Assembly (NCBI RefSeq): GCF_000143765.1
Contig: NZ_GL379770.1
Span: forward strand, 806,001 to 870,000
Origin: Sphingobacterium spiritivorum ATCC 33861
Lineage (GTDB): Bacteria > Bacteroidota > Bacteroidia > Sphingobacteriales > Sphingobacteriaceae
DNA length: 64,000 nucleotides
Direction: 5' to 3'
In this document: one piece after another, positions 45,228 through 53,851 of the stretch
Position numbering within the stretch: position 1 is the first letter of the stretch
How the letters are laid out: every line of letters begins with the position of its first letter
Made by a program: the position numbers and the translations under genes
The notes under the pieces: generated by a model
Told to the model about the DNA's origin: nothing
Database searches by the model: none
The model's input: only the letters and a program-made list of their open reading frames with translations

Positions 45228-45255
45228 ATAAGGAGGAGCTGCTACTCCCCCTTAT
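45228..45255 (+). promoter_or_regulatory. Hairpin between FecR and SusC genes
   Basis: Arms ATAAGGAGGAG and CTCCCCCTTAT pair at 10 of 11 positions around a 6-base loop, 6 bp after the FecR stop and 41 bp before the SusC start. No T run follows, so it may mark RNA processing or partial attenuation. Confidence 0.5.
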
Positions 45256-45296
45256 CACATTTATTGATCTTAAACAGTTAAAATCGTACTAAAATT

Positions 45297-48200
45297 ATGA
45301 AAAAAAAGCAATCCTGGCAACAAATGGCCGGGTGGAGGCATTTTGATGTCAAATTCTACTATTATATGAAAGTTACCTCCCTATTGACTACTTTACTTTT
45401 TATGACATTTGCCGCCAATGCCTATTCACAGCGGGTGTCTTTAAAACTAAGTAATGTTACCTTTAAAGTCTTTCTGCAATCTATTCAGGATCAGACTAAT
45501 GTAGCATTACTCTACAACGATCACCTTATCGAAAATAAGCGGATATCTGTACAGGCGAATCAGGTGGAATTGCGTGAACTTCTGAAACGGGAGCTGCCGA
45601 AATACGGTCTGGATTATACTATCAGTGGTAATCAGATTACGCTGGTTCCGTCTGCTGTAAGCCGCACCGTAGCAATAGAAACCCGGCCGCAGGAATTGAT
45701 CCGGATCAAAGGCCGTGTATTTAACAGCGGAGAACCTCCGCAGGCGCTTTCGTCCGTCTCTGTCGCTGTACTGGGCGGAAGTCAAGGTGTGCATACCGAT
45801 GAAGGTGGATATTATGAACTGGAAGTGCCTAAAGGTGCGACCTTAGTTTTCAGTATGGTGGGATACCATAGCAAACAGGTTCCTGTCAACAAGACTGAAA
45901 ATAACCTGACCATTTCTCTGCTGGAGAATGTTTCGGATCTGGAAGAGGTCGTTGTCGTGGGGATGACCGAAATGCAGCGTAAACACATTGCAAGTTCTGT
46001 AGCCAGTCTGGATATCAAGTCCAGTATTGAAGGCAAGCCTATTACCAATCTTTCCCAATCATTGCAGGGTGGAGTGACCGGTTTACAGGTACAACAGGGA
46101 TCCGGTCTTCCGGGAGGAGATGCCGCCAGTATAAAGATCAGGGGGATCTCTACGTTAAATAATTCCGATCCGCTGGTGTTGGTCGATGGGGTACCTATGG
46201 ATATGAACCATATCGATCCGGTGACGATTGAAAGTGTAACTATTCTGAAAGATGCAGCAGCTGCGGCTATATATGGAGCGAGAGCAGCGAATGGTGTGAT
46301 TCTGGTGACCACCAAACGGGGTAAAGCCGGTCAGATCAATATTTTATATGACGGATACCTGGGCATGCAGACACCAACGATACTGCCTGAATTCGTAGAT
46401 GCCCCGACTTATATGCGTATGTATAACTATGCACAGGTGGCTTCAGGCGGACAGGTATTTTATTCTGACGATCAGATTGCGAAGACAGAAGCCGGAGATG
46501 ATCCGGTCAATTATCCGAATACCAACTGGACAAAGGAACTGATCGATGAGTACTCGCCTTTGACATCACATTCGCTATCGGTTAGCGGAGGGAATGATGT
46601 GGCGCGATTTGCAGTAACGGGTAATTATATGAATCAGCAGGGAATGATCCCGCAGAACAAGATGGACCGCTTTAATATACGTGCCAATACCTCGGTATCC
46701 TTGTCCAAAAGATTTTTAATTAATCTGGATGTATTGGGGATCCGCCGGAATACGATGTATCCTAACCGACCCATTTCGAACGGGGGCAGCCGTTTGCTGG
46801 ATGATCTGTACCGGCTTCCGCCTACAGTCTTGCCTAAATATCCTCAGGAAGAAGGCTGGCCGACAATTTACGGACGCTATGCAGATATTGTCAATCCGAT
46901 TGCGTATTCTGAAGTAGGGGGAAGTATAGGATACCAGTATGATCAGGCTACGATCAATCTTCAGCCCAAATGGTCTATTACTAATGATTTGAATATCAGG
47001 GGACAATTCAGCTACCGGCTCAACAGTGATGTATATAAGCAAAACAGGGATAATTATTATTTCTTTGATTACTATACCAAGCAACTTGTACAGACCTGGG
47101 CTGTTCAGCGTGATGCGTATTCTGAAGTACGGGATACCTATTACTACCTCAGTGGTGCTGTAGATTACAGTAAGAATTTTGGTAAACACAATCTTTTTGC
47201 GATGGGTGGTTTTTCAATGGAAAAATTCAACAATGGATACTGGAATTCTTCAGCTCTGGTATCTTCTTATGCAAAGGTCAACTATGCTTATGCAGATCGC
47301 TATCTGCTGGAAGCCTCTTTCCGTGCAGACGGCTCATCCAAATTCGGCCCTAATAATAAATACGGATATTTTCCCTCTGTTGCATTTGGCTGGAATGTGC
47401 ACAATGAATCTTTCTTTAATGTAGAGGCGATCAGCAATTTTAAAATCAGAGCATCGTATGGTCAGCTTGGGAATGAGAATATAGGATTGTACCGCTATCA
47501 GAATCTGATCAATACCAGCAACGGTACAGAGAGTGTATGGGGTAATCCGGATATTTCGTGGGAGAAAGTGAATATTCTGGATATAGGATTGGATATGGCT
47601 TTGTTTCAGAATAAACTAAGCCTGACTTTTGATTACTACGATAAGAAGACTTCAGATGTTATTCTGTATCCTTCCGTAGCCCCTTCGGGCGCCATAGGTT
47701 CTGCTCCGTTGAATGCCGGTGAGGTGACCAACAAAGGTGTGGAACTTTCATTGAATTATAATGGTAAGCTAAGTCAGGATTTTGACTTTTCAGTCCGTCC
47801 TGGTATTACGTACAATAAAAATAAGATCACTGATCTGCTTGGCGGACCTTATATCAGTGGTATAGAGATCAATGAAAAAGGATCCAGTATCAAAAGTTAC
47901 TACGGTTATGCTTCCAACGGAATTCTGCAGTATTCGGATTTTGAAGCAGACAAGACGACAGCCAAAGTACCGGTTGTAGCCGGGCAGGGGCCCGGAGATA
48001 TCAAGTATATCGATCTTAACGGTGACGGTATCATCGATGAGAATGATCAGCAGATCATAGGTGATCCTACACCGCGTATCAATTATTTTGCAAATTTTAA
48101 TTTCCGGTATAAAAATCTGGATCTGGAATTTCTGCTTCAGGGTACCGGTGATCATGATTATTCGGGTAATCTGGGAGGAAAATCTGCAGGATACTTATGG

Positions 48201-48566
48201 CATCCTCTTAATATGAGTGCTTCCGGAGGGGTTCCTACAACGTACAGAGCTGCCAATACCTGGCGTGAAAATAATCAGGACGCCATCTTTCCACGCTTAC
48301 TGGCCAATCCGGCTACGAATGTATTGCGAAGTGATTTCTGGTTGTTCAATGCACGGTATATGCGTGTCAAATTTATCCAATTAGGCTACAGGCTCAATCC
48401 TGCTTTTATGAATAAGTATGGTATCAAATCCAGCCGTATCTATATGAACGTGCAGAACCCGTTTATTTTTACCGATGTGAAAATGGCGGATCCCGAATCT
48501 CAGGGTGGTTCTTATACCTATGCTATTATGAAAACATTTTCTCTGGGTCTAACTGTTAATTTTTAA
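45297..48566 (+). CDS. SusC/RagA-family TonB-linked outer membrane transporter with STN domain
   Basis: 1089 residues. N-terminal segment, signal peptide (MKVTSLLTTLLFMTFAANAYSQ), STN domain about 52-122 (FLQSIQDQTNVALLYNDHLI), CarboxypepD_reg about 135-215, plug with IKIRGISTLN and VLVDGVPM, and SusC signature AAIYGARAANGVILVTT near 340. Barrel ends MKTFSLGLTVNF. With the SusD 14 bp downstream and two EEP-fold lipoproteins it forms an uptake locus whose substrate probably contains phosphodiester or phosphomonoester groups. Confidence 0.95.
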   Translation: MKKKQSWQQMAGWRHFDVKFYYYMKVTSLLTTLLFMTFAANAYSQRVSLKLSNVTFKVFLQSIQDQTNVALLYNDHLIENKRISVQANQVELRELLKRELPKYGLDYTISGNQITLVPSAVSRTVAIETRPQELIRIKGRVFNSGEPPQALSSVSVAVLGGSQGVHTDEGGYYELEVPKGATLVFSMVGYHSKQVPVNKTENNLTISLLENVSDLEEVVVVGMTEMQRKHIASSVASLDIKSSIEGKPITNLSQSLQGGVTGLQVQQGSGLPGGDAASIKIRGISTLNNSDPLVLVDGVPMDMNHIDPVTIESVTILKDAAAAAIYGARAANGVILVTTKRGKAGQINILYDGYLGMQTPTILPEFVDAPTYMRMYNYAQVASGGQVFYSDDQIAKTEAGDDPVNYPNTNWTKELIDEYSPLTSHSLSVSGGNDVARFAVTGNYMNQQGMIPQNKMDRFNIRANTSVSLSKRFLINLDVLGIRRNTMYPNRPISNGGSRLLDDLYRLPPTVLPKYPQEEGWPTIYGRYADIVNPIAYSEVGGSIGYQYDQATINLQPKWSITNDLNIRGQFSYRLNSDVYKQNRDNYYFFDYYTKQLVQTWAVQRDAYSEVRDTYYYLSGAVDYSKNFGKHNLFAMGGFSMEKFNNGYWNSSALVSSYAKVNYAYADRYLLEASFRADGSSKFGPNNKYGYFPSVAFGWNVHNESFFNVEAISNFKIRASYGQLGNENIGLYRYQNLINTSNGTESVWGNPDISWEKVNILDIGLDMALFQNKLSLTFDYYDKKTSDVILYPSVAPSGAIGSAPLNAGEVTNKGVELSLNYNGKLSQDFDFSVRPGITYNKNKITDLLGGPYISGIEINEKGSSIKSYYGYASNGILQYSDFEADKTTAKVPVVAGQGPGDIKYIDLNGDGIIDENDQQIIGDPTPRINYFANFNFRYKNLDLEFLLQGTGDHDYSGNLGGKSAGYLWHPLNMSASGGVPTTYRAANTWRENNQDAIFPRLLANPATNVLRSDFWLFNARYMRVKFIQLGYRLNPAFMNKYGIKSSRIYMNVQNPFIFTDVKMADPESQGGSYTYAIMKTFSLGLTVNF

Positions 48567-48580
48567 TCTGAAAACCTGAA

Positions 48581-50173
48581 ATGAAAAATAATATTAAATA
48601 TTTAGTTTACAGTATGTTGTCTCTGTCTTTGCTGCAGACTTCATGCGAAAGTTTTCTGACCATTGATAGCCCCACAGGTGTGACGGATGAGCAGTGGTGG
48701 AATACGGAAACGGATGCGTACAATGCGATAGCTTCTGTATATGTCGGTATCCCGGGAGGTTCGTCCGGACGTAATATTATGTACTATGCCGGCCTGACAG
48801 ATGAAGCGGTGCACCGTGGAGATTTTAAAGGAGACTACGACAGTTTTACCCGTGGACTGGCAACCAGCAGATGGGGAGTTGCCAATTCCATCTGGCAGGA
48901 TGATTACATCTGTGTGAGAAGAGCAAACCGATTTCTTGAAAATGTAGACCGTGTATATATGGACGCTACGTTGAAAGATAGAATGAAACTGGAAGCAAGA
49001 GCGCTGAGAGCTTATTATCATATGGAACTGATGCTGCTATTCGGGGATATTCCGTTACTGGAGCGTTCGCTCACTCCCGAAGAAAATACACAACCCCGCA
49101 CGGCGGAGCAAAAGGTCTATGAATTTGTTGTCAGTGAACTGAAATACTGTGCAGAAAATTTGCCTTCCTCTTATGTCAATGCGGATCGCTGGCGTATGAC
49201 CAGTGGTGTCTGCTGGTCGCTGTTATCCCGATTGGGACTGATCAAAAAAGATTTTGAACTCGCAAAGACAGCATCCAAAAAAGTAATAGAGTCCGGGGTT
49301 TACAAACTGTGGGTCAATAATACAAACCGATCGGCGAGCTATAGCGAATTATTTAGCTATGCGGGCGAACTTAATGATGAACGTATATTCTTTAAGGAGA
49401 ACGGATGCAGCAATGCATGGACTACATTTGCGCCTTTCGGTATAGGTGGTGAGACCTATCTGTCACCTACCAATAAAGTGATAGATAACTACGAAACCAG
49501 ACAAGGAAAGACTATTCAGGAACTGGGACGCGATTCTATGCTGGTCTATCAGAAGAATCCGAATTTTAATAATAACAGAGATCCGAGGTTGCGTGCTTCG
49601 GTATTTGTACCGTATGAAAGTTTTCAGGGACAGTATACGTTAGATCCGTTTTATAATCCCAGTGATAAGATAGGGGAGACCAAGTCTACCGCTACAGGGT
49701 TCTGGATTAAGAAATATGTGGACGCCCGCGACAGACAGTCTAAGAGTGGCAGTCTGGATTTTATGATCATTCGCTATGCTGAAATTTTATTGAATTACTC
49801 CGAAGCGCTTATTGAATCTGGTGAATGGAATCATGCTGATGTTACCAGATACATCAATGAAGTGCGCTCCAGAGCAGCTATGCCTGCGATCAATACGGGA
49901 CTTTATAATTCGCAGGCCAGGATGAGAGAGCTTATCCGAAGGGAGAGACAGGCAGAGCTTGCATTTGAAGGGGGGCGCTATTTTGATATCCGAAGATGGG
50001 GCATTGATACTGAAGTGCTGAACGGTGAGGTGTACGGAGCGACCAACCCTACTACCGGAGAGCTGGTAAAAGTCCAGACCCGCAAGTATAACCGATCCCG
50101 CGAAGGACTGTGGCCGATCCCGGAAAATGAAATTATTGCTAATCCTAATATAGTTCAAAATCCAAATTATTAA
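48581..50173 (+). CDS. SusD/RagB-family lipoprotein
   Basis: 530 residues, lipobox LLQTSCESF. Hallmarks are RMKLEARALRAYYHMELMLL near 130-150 and the C-terminal RRERQAELAFEGGRYFDIRRW with LWPIPENEI. Substrate-binding lid for the SusC 14 bp upstream; the next gene begins 1 bp after its stop. Confidence 0.94.
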   Translation: MKNNIKYLVYSMLSLSLLQTSCESFLTIDSPTGVTDEQWWNTETDAYNAIASVYVGIPGGSSGRNIMYYAGLTDEAVHRGDFKGDYDSFTRGLATSRWGVANSIWQDDYICVRRANRFLENVDRVYMDATLKDRMKLEARALRAYYHMELMLLFGDIPLLERSLTPEENTQPRTAEQKVYEFVVSELKYCAENLPSSYVNADRWRMTSGVCWSLLSRLGLIKKDFELAKTASKKVIESGVYKLWVNNTNRSASYSELFSYAGELNDERIFFKENGCSNAWTTFAPFGIGGETYLSPTNKVIDNYETRQGKTIQELGRDSMLVYQKNPNFNNNRDPRLRASVFVPYESFQGQYTLDPFYNPSDKIGETKSTATGFWIKKYVDARDRQSKSGSLDFMIIRYAEILLNYSEALIESGEWNHADVTRYINEVRSRAAMPAINTGLYNSQARMRELIRRERQAELAFEGGRYFDIRRWGIDTEVLNGEVYGATNPTTGELVKVQTRKYNRSREGLWPIPENEIIANPNIVQNPNY

Positions 50174-50174
50174 T

Positions 50175-51044
50175 ATGAAAAGCAACACGATATTATATGG
50201 CTTACTTAGCCTTTTTATATTAGTCTCTCTTTCTTCCTGTCGTAAGTCCTACAGTGCAGGAGACTGGGATATTCTTCCGGAAAAAGAAACCCCTAATCCT
50301 GTAGATTCGGGAAGTAATGCACCGACAAAAACATTGAAAGTGATGTCTGTCAATATGCGTCTCAGTACGATTCCTGACTTTGCGACCATGATCACCTATA
50401 TTAAAGAGTATAATCCGGATCTGTTGTTTCTGAGACAGATAGATAGTGCAACGACACGGGTAGAGAAGGTCAACAGGCCTCAGGTTATGGCAGATTCATT
50501 GGGTATGGAAGTGTTTTTCAAAAAGAACTTTGATTACCAGACCGGAGGGTTCGGGAATGCAGTTCTTTCCAAATTTCCCATCAAAGAAAAGGTTGCACAA
50601 ATCCTGAGACGTGAAGATGGAAATACGGCGGAACTGCGTAGTGCGGTGATGATCCGTGTAGAAGTAGAGAAAGGTCATGATGTTTATTTTGCAGGCACAG
50701 AGCTGGATCCTTCTGTCGTGAACAACAGAAATCTGCAGGTAATAGATCTCCTGAATATGACAGAAAAGATTACCGAACCTGTGATTCTGGTGGGTAATTT
50801 TAATGAGCAGGAGAGTGCGAACGGGCAAGTGCTTAGCTACTTAAAAGGCTCATTTACTTTTGCCTGTCTGGGTGCAGGCTGTCCGATGAATTCACCGAAA
50901 GCCAGCCCTACCGGTATATATGATTATATCACTTTCAAAGGTGCGGGTGGGAAACTGGCTTTGTCCAATTATCTGGCCTTTCCGAAATCTGCAAATACTT
51001 TTCTGCCGATGACAGCTTCTTTTAAACTAAAAATCGAACAATAA
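50175..51044 (+). CDS. EEP-fold (endonuclease/exonuclease/phosphatase) lipoprotein with degenerate active site
   Basis: 289 residues, lipobox SLSSCRKS (Cys 22). It aligns along its length with the next gene, but each metal or catalytic position is changed: LRQID (86-90) where the active form has LQEVD, TELD for THLD, G-N208-F-N for GDYN, and FLPMT at the C-terminus where SDHLPV is expected. Only the first Asn of the SVN/TYN motif remains. A Cys pair (C231, C236) is shared with the paralogue. It is probably a non-catalytic surface binding protein. The gene follows susD by 1 bp and precedes its active twin by 2 bp. Confidence 0.8.
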   Translation: MKSNTILYGLLSLFILVSLSSCRKSYSAGDWDILPEKETPNPVDSGSNAPTKTLKVMSVNMRLSTIPDFATMITYIKEYNPDLLFLRQIDSATTRVEKVNRPQVMADSLGMEVFFKKNFDYQTGGFGNAVLSKFPIKEKVAQILRREDGNTAELRSAVMIRVEVEKGHDVYFAGTELDPSVVNNRNLQVIDLLNMTEKITEPVILVGNFNEQESANGQVLSYLKGSFTFACLGAGCPMNSPKASPTGIYDYITFKGAGGKLALSNYLAFPKSANTFLPMTASFKLKIEQ

Positions 51045-51046
51045 TT

Positions 51047-51856
51047 ATGAATAAACTTAAAATTTTGATGCTTACCTGTTTTGTAAGTATAGCATCACTG
51101 GCCTGTTCCAGCGATAAGAAGGAAATCCCGGAGCCGAAAACAGAAAAAAGTAAACTGACGGTTATCACGTATAATATCCATCATGGAGCACCGGAAAACT
51201 CGGAGGTTGTCAATCTGGAAAATATTGCAAACACGATCAAACAGAAAAATCCGGATCTCGTTGCTTTACAGGAGGTGGATGTCAATGTGCCTCGTTCAGG
51301 TAAAGTAGACCAGGCAAAGAAATTAGCCGAGCTATTGAATATGAACTATTACTTCTCTAAATCATTAGATTATAACGGAGGAGAATATGGAGTTGCTATA
51401 TTGAGTAAATTTCCGATCTCGAACACAAGAAGACTGGAACTTCCTATGCCTGTTGCCGGAGAGAAAAGAACCGTGGCAATGGCAACAATAGATCTGGGAA
51501 ATGGAAAAACACTGGAGTTTGCGTCTACTCATCTGGATCTGAATGTTCCTAATCGTACCGCACAGGCAACTTTTCTCAATGAACTGAGTGTGCAGCTCAA
51601 TAAACCGATTATGATTGGCGGAGATTATAACGCTGAAAGTAATTCGGTAGAATTGACCGAATTGCGTAAACAATATACCTTGTCCTGTGTCAATGGTTGT
51701 CCCAATTCTTTTCCTGTGCGTAATCCGACAAAGGCAATAGATTTTGTTGCGTCTAATAAGCTTGCTGTTCAGCAATATAGTTTGTTGTCAGCAGTTGCAC
51801 TTACAGGGAGTTATGCTTCAGATCACCTTCCTGTAGTGGCGATATACAATTACTAA
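51047..51856 (+). CDS. EEP-family hydrolase lipoprotein (intact active site)
   Basis: 269 residues, lipobox ASLACSSD (Cys 20). All family motifs are present: TYN43IHHG, LQE76VD, TH162LD, GGD193YN195, ID232FVA and SD259H260LPV, the metal and phosphate-binding set of the exonuclease/endonuclease/phosphatase fold. It should hydrolyse a phosphoester at the cell surface; nuclease, inositol-phosphate phosphatase and sphingomyelinase-like activities are all open. Last gene of the SusC-SusD-EEP-EEP operon, followed by a terminator. Confidence 0.88.
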   Translation: MNKLKILMLTCFVSIASLACSSDKKEIPEPKTEKSKLTVITYNIHHGAPENSEVVNLENIANTIKQKNPDLVALQEVDVNVPRSGKVDQAKKLAELLNMNYYFSKSLDYNGGEYGVAILSKFPISNTRRLELPMPVAGEKRTVAMATIDLGNGKTLEFASTHLDLNVPNRTAQATFLNELSVQLNKPIMIGGDYNAESNSVELTELRKQYTLSCVNGCPNSFPVRNPTKAIDFVASNKLAVQQYSLLSAVALTGSYASDHLPVVAIYNY

Positions 51857-51896
51857 GACAAGGAGACAATTATTCCTTATTATATTAAAAAAAAGC

Positions 51897-51931
51897 CAGA
51901 GTTTGTTGAAGAACAAACTCTGTTTTATTTT
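51897..51931 (+). terminator. Rho-independent terminator
   Basis: Perfect 11-bp stem CAGAGTTTGTT / AACAAACTCTG with a 4-base loop, followed by TTTTATTTT. It ends the SusC-SusD-EEP operon and separates it from the convergent DinB gene. Confidence 0.93.
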
Positions 51932-51951
51932 GCCTGATCATAGCGTTCCCT

Positions 51952-52524
51952 TCACAATATCCCTATTCTTTTGATCTGTTGCATATGTCTTTCATTGTGG
52001 TAGATCAGTATTCTGAAAGTGTCTCCCAGTCTGATCTTAATCCATCGGGAAATGCTGATGCTTGTTTTTATTTTCTGAAGATCCGCTTCTCTTGCGGTGT
52101 TCAGAATGTGGATGAGACGCTGCTGTTGCAGGATGAAGGTACGGATCACATCTGCAGTGAGCTGACTACCGATAGGATCCATTTGTTTAAAAGTCTTCAT
52201 CTTATTCAGTTTCCTTTTGGGCAGCATCATATTGGCAAAGTAATTTCCAAGCAGGCCACTTTTAAAAATTTTTCGGGAAGGGGCAGAGCTTGATTTTATA
52301 CGTTGTTCAATTTCCGGAAGGTAAAAGTCTGCATACCTGTTGAGGTGTTCTATGCATTCCAGCGTACTCCAGGATCCCTCATAGGGTCGTTTGTTGAGTT
52401 CCTCAGGAGAATTATTTTGCAACTGTTGCGCCAATGCTATATGTTGAGTTGTCAGCTCAATCAGCTCATTAATCAATGTAGAGGATTCTATTTTCATATC
52501 TTGTTCAAAGCTCCTCTTTTCCAT
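51952..52524 (-). CDS. DinB-family protein
   Basis: 190 residues, four-helix-bundle pattern. Metal-site histidines of DinB/YfiT proteins are visible in STLECIEHLNRYADFY (about residue 59) and the pair in YHNERHMQQIKRI near the C-terminus, together with the hallmark SGW-like NKRPYEGSWS. A metal-dependent enzyme, possibly a thiol (bacillithiol-type) transferase as proposed for some members. It lies 21 bp after the Crp/Fnr gene and probably shares its transcript. Confidence 0.85.
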   Translation of the reverse strand: MEKRSFEQDMKIESSTLINELIELTTQHIALAQQLQNNSPEELNKRPYEGSWSTLECIEHLNRYADFYLPEIEQRIKSSSAPSRKIFKSGLLGNYFANMMLPKRKLNKMKTFKQMDPIGSQLTADVIRTFILQQQRLIHILNTAREADLQKIKTSISISRWIKIRLGDTFRILIYHNERHMQQIKRIGIL

Positions 52525-52545
52525 TTAAATAAATCTTGACTGAAA

Positions 52546-53079
52546 TCAAGATTTTTGAAGTCTGGATAATGTTTCCGGACTCATTCGCAGGTAGTTGGCG
52601 ATGTACTTATTCGGAATCTCCTGAAATAAACGGGGACTCCTTTTCTGTATGCGTTCGTATCGCTCCCGCGGAGAACTGATCAGAATATCCTTTTCCCGTT
52701 CTACCTGTTGTAATATCAAATCTTCCAGTATCTGATTCCACAGGATGAGCTTATCCGGGGCAGATTGTATAAACTGTTGTAAAGAGGATTTGTTTGCTAT
52801 TCTGACTGTGGTTTTTCGGATTGCCTGAATATAGAAATCGGTCGGTTTGCCCGATAAAAATGAATCTAAAGAAACAATTAAATTATCGGAATATCCAAAT
52901 CTGATATTGCGCTCTTCTTCACCATCCATCATAAAAATCCGCAGGCTGCCACTGTCTATCCAGTATATGTGCTGGTCAATAGAGTCCTTTGTGCAGAGAA
53001 ATTCATGACGCCGGAGAGTAACAGTCTTATCAAACAGATTAGCATGCTTAAGTTTATTTGCTATGTTATCGACTTTCAT
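52546..53079 (-). CDS. Crp/Fnr-family transcriptional regulator
   Basis: 177 residues: cyclic-nucleotide-binding-like barrel about 10-120 (FLCTKDSIDQHIYWIDSGSL) and a C-terminal HTH with RYERIQKRSPRLFQEIPNKY and ANYLRMSPETLSRLQ. No Fnr cysteines. Typical of the small Bacteroidota group that regulates one adjacent gene, here the DinB-family protein. A remnant of a second member of the family lies 600 bp upstream at 53706. Confidence 0.9.
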   Translation of the reverse strand: MKVDNIANKLKHANLFDKTVTLRRHEFLCTKDSIDQHIYWIDSGSLRIFMMDGEEERNIRFGYSDNLIVSLDSFLSGKPTDFYIQAIRKTTVRIANKSSLQQFIQSAPDKLILWNQILEDLILQQVEREKDILISSPRERYERIQKRSPRLFQEIPNKYIANYLRMSPETLSRLQKS

Positions 53080-53246
53080 GTGCCAAAGTGATGGAAATAG
53101 TAAGTATTTATAGTGTAAAAGTATTGAATTAGATTAAAAGATGAGATTTTGATTTAATTTATGTGTTATGTGGGTGTGTGTTGGATGTTTTCTGTCTCTT
53201 TTGTGAATGTTTTTGTGTTTTTATTCCTAAATCTGTTGATTTTACG

Positions 53247-53318
53247 TGAAAATAAAAAGGTTTTCAAACGGGGGAGAATGAAAACCTTTTAATAACCAAT
53301 TATAAATTGTAATATGAG
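53247..53318 (-). ncRNA. Candidate small RNA (or attenuated leader)
   Basis: Predicted transcript of about 70 nt from the minus-strand promoter at 53325-53355. It contains a small hairpin (CAATT-ATA-AATTG, 53297-53309) and then an 11-bp perfect stem AAAAGGTTTTC / GAAAACCTTTT (53255-53290) followed by T5ATTTT on the minus strand, i.e. a standard terminator. The 14-base terminator loop holds UCUCCCCC. It could be a free sRNA or the attenuated leader of the Crp/Fnr gene 170 bp further on. Confidence 0.5.
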
Positions 53319-53324
53319 GAGCTG

Positions 53325-53355
53325 TAAAGGTAGTAATTATATTTTAAAATTCAAA
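53325..53355 (-). promoter_or_regulatory. Promoter for the candidate small RNA
   Basis: Read on the minus strand: TTTG at 53355-53352, exactly 19 bp, then TACCTTTA at 53332-53325, close to the Bacteroidota consensus TTTG-N19-TAnnTTTG. This is the best-fitting promoter I found in the window. Confidence 0.6.
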
Positions 53356-53640
53356 TTTTACATCAAAAAAAATAATAATATTTGTATTTTTTTATTGTTG
53401 ACAATGAATTTTTAAGATTTTTTTAGACTTAATTGGGGTTGTTTTGGTTTTTTATGTTTGATTATTGTGATTTTAGTCTATTTTTATGAGTGTTTTTTTA
53501 GTTTTTGATCTTTTATTTTGCGTTTCTTTCCTTTTTTTAAATTTTTAAGATTTTTTTGCCGATAATTTTGGGAAAAAGCAATTAAAAGTTGTGATGTAGG
53601 TCAAATGTTGATTTGAAAAACTATTCAGAATTTTATAGAA

Positions 53641-53678
53641 AGAATAACGATTTGAGACTTTTTTAAATCCGTTATTCT
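53641..53678. repeat. Inverted repeat in the AT-rich gap
   Basis: AGAATAACG (53641-53649) and CGTTATTCT (53670-53678), perfect 9-base arms with a 20-base spacer. Together with the small RNA and the Crp/Fnr remnant this is all I can identify in the strongly AT-rich 772-bp gap 53080-53851. Confidence 0.45.
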
Positions 53679-53705
53679 GTTTACAGTTCTCTTAAACCAC
53701 AGTAA

Positions 53706-53843
53706 ACATCTGCTGCTGAAACGTATGATCTCTTATTGTCTGAATATCCTAAATTATTCCTACGGGTCTCCAAAATATTAATTGCTCAGTACCTGGGCGT
53801 ATCATGGGAAAAATTGAACCGGCTCAACCGCTGGTGGGCCTGA
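53706..53843 (+). pseudogene. Remnant of a Crp/Fnr-family regulator (C-terminal HTH)
   Basis: A 45-codon frame, open from a stop at 53703, reads TSAAETYDLLLSEYPKLFLR and then KILIAQYLGVSWEKLNRLNR before TGA. This is the end of a Crp/Fnr HTH (compare IPNKYIANYLRMSPETLSRLQ of the intact gene at 52546). No start codon, sensor domain or upstream coding sequence is present. The frame ends 9 bp before the convergent PepSY gene. It is most likely a truncated pseudogene. Confidence 0.65.
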
Positions 53844-53851
53844 TCTAACCG

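Noticed and set aside
45812..46315. 167-codon minus-strand frame inside SusC
   Set aside because: Shadow of the conserved SusC plug region; the same shadow appears opposite the other SusC plug regions (for example 58492-58929).
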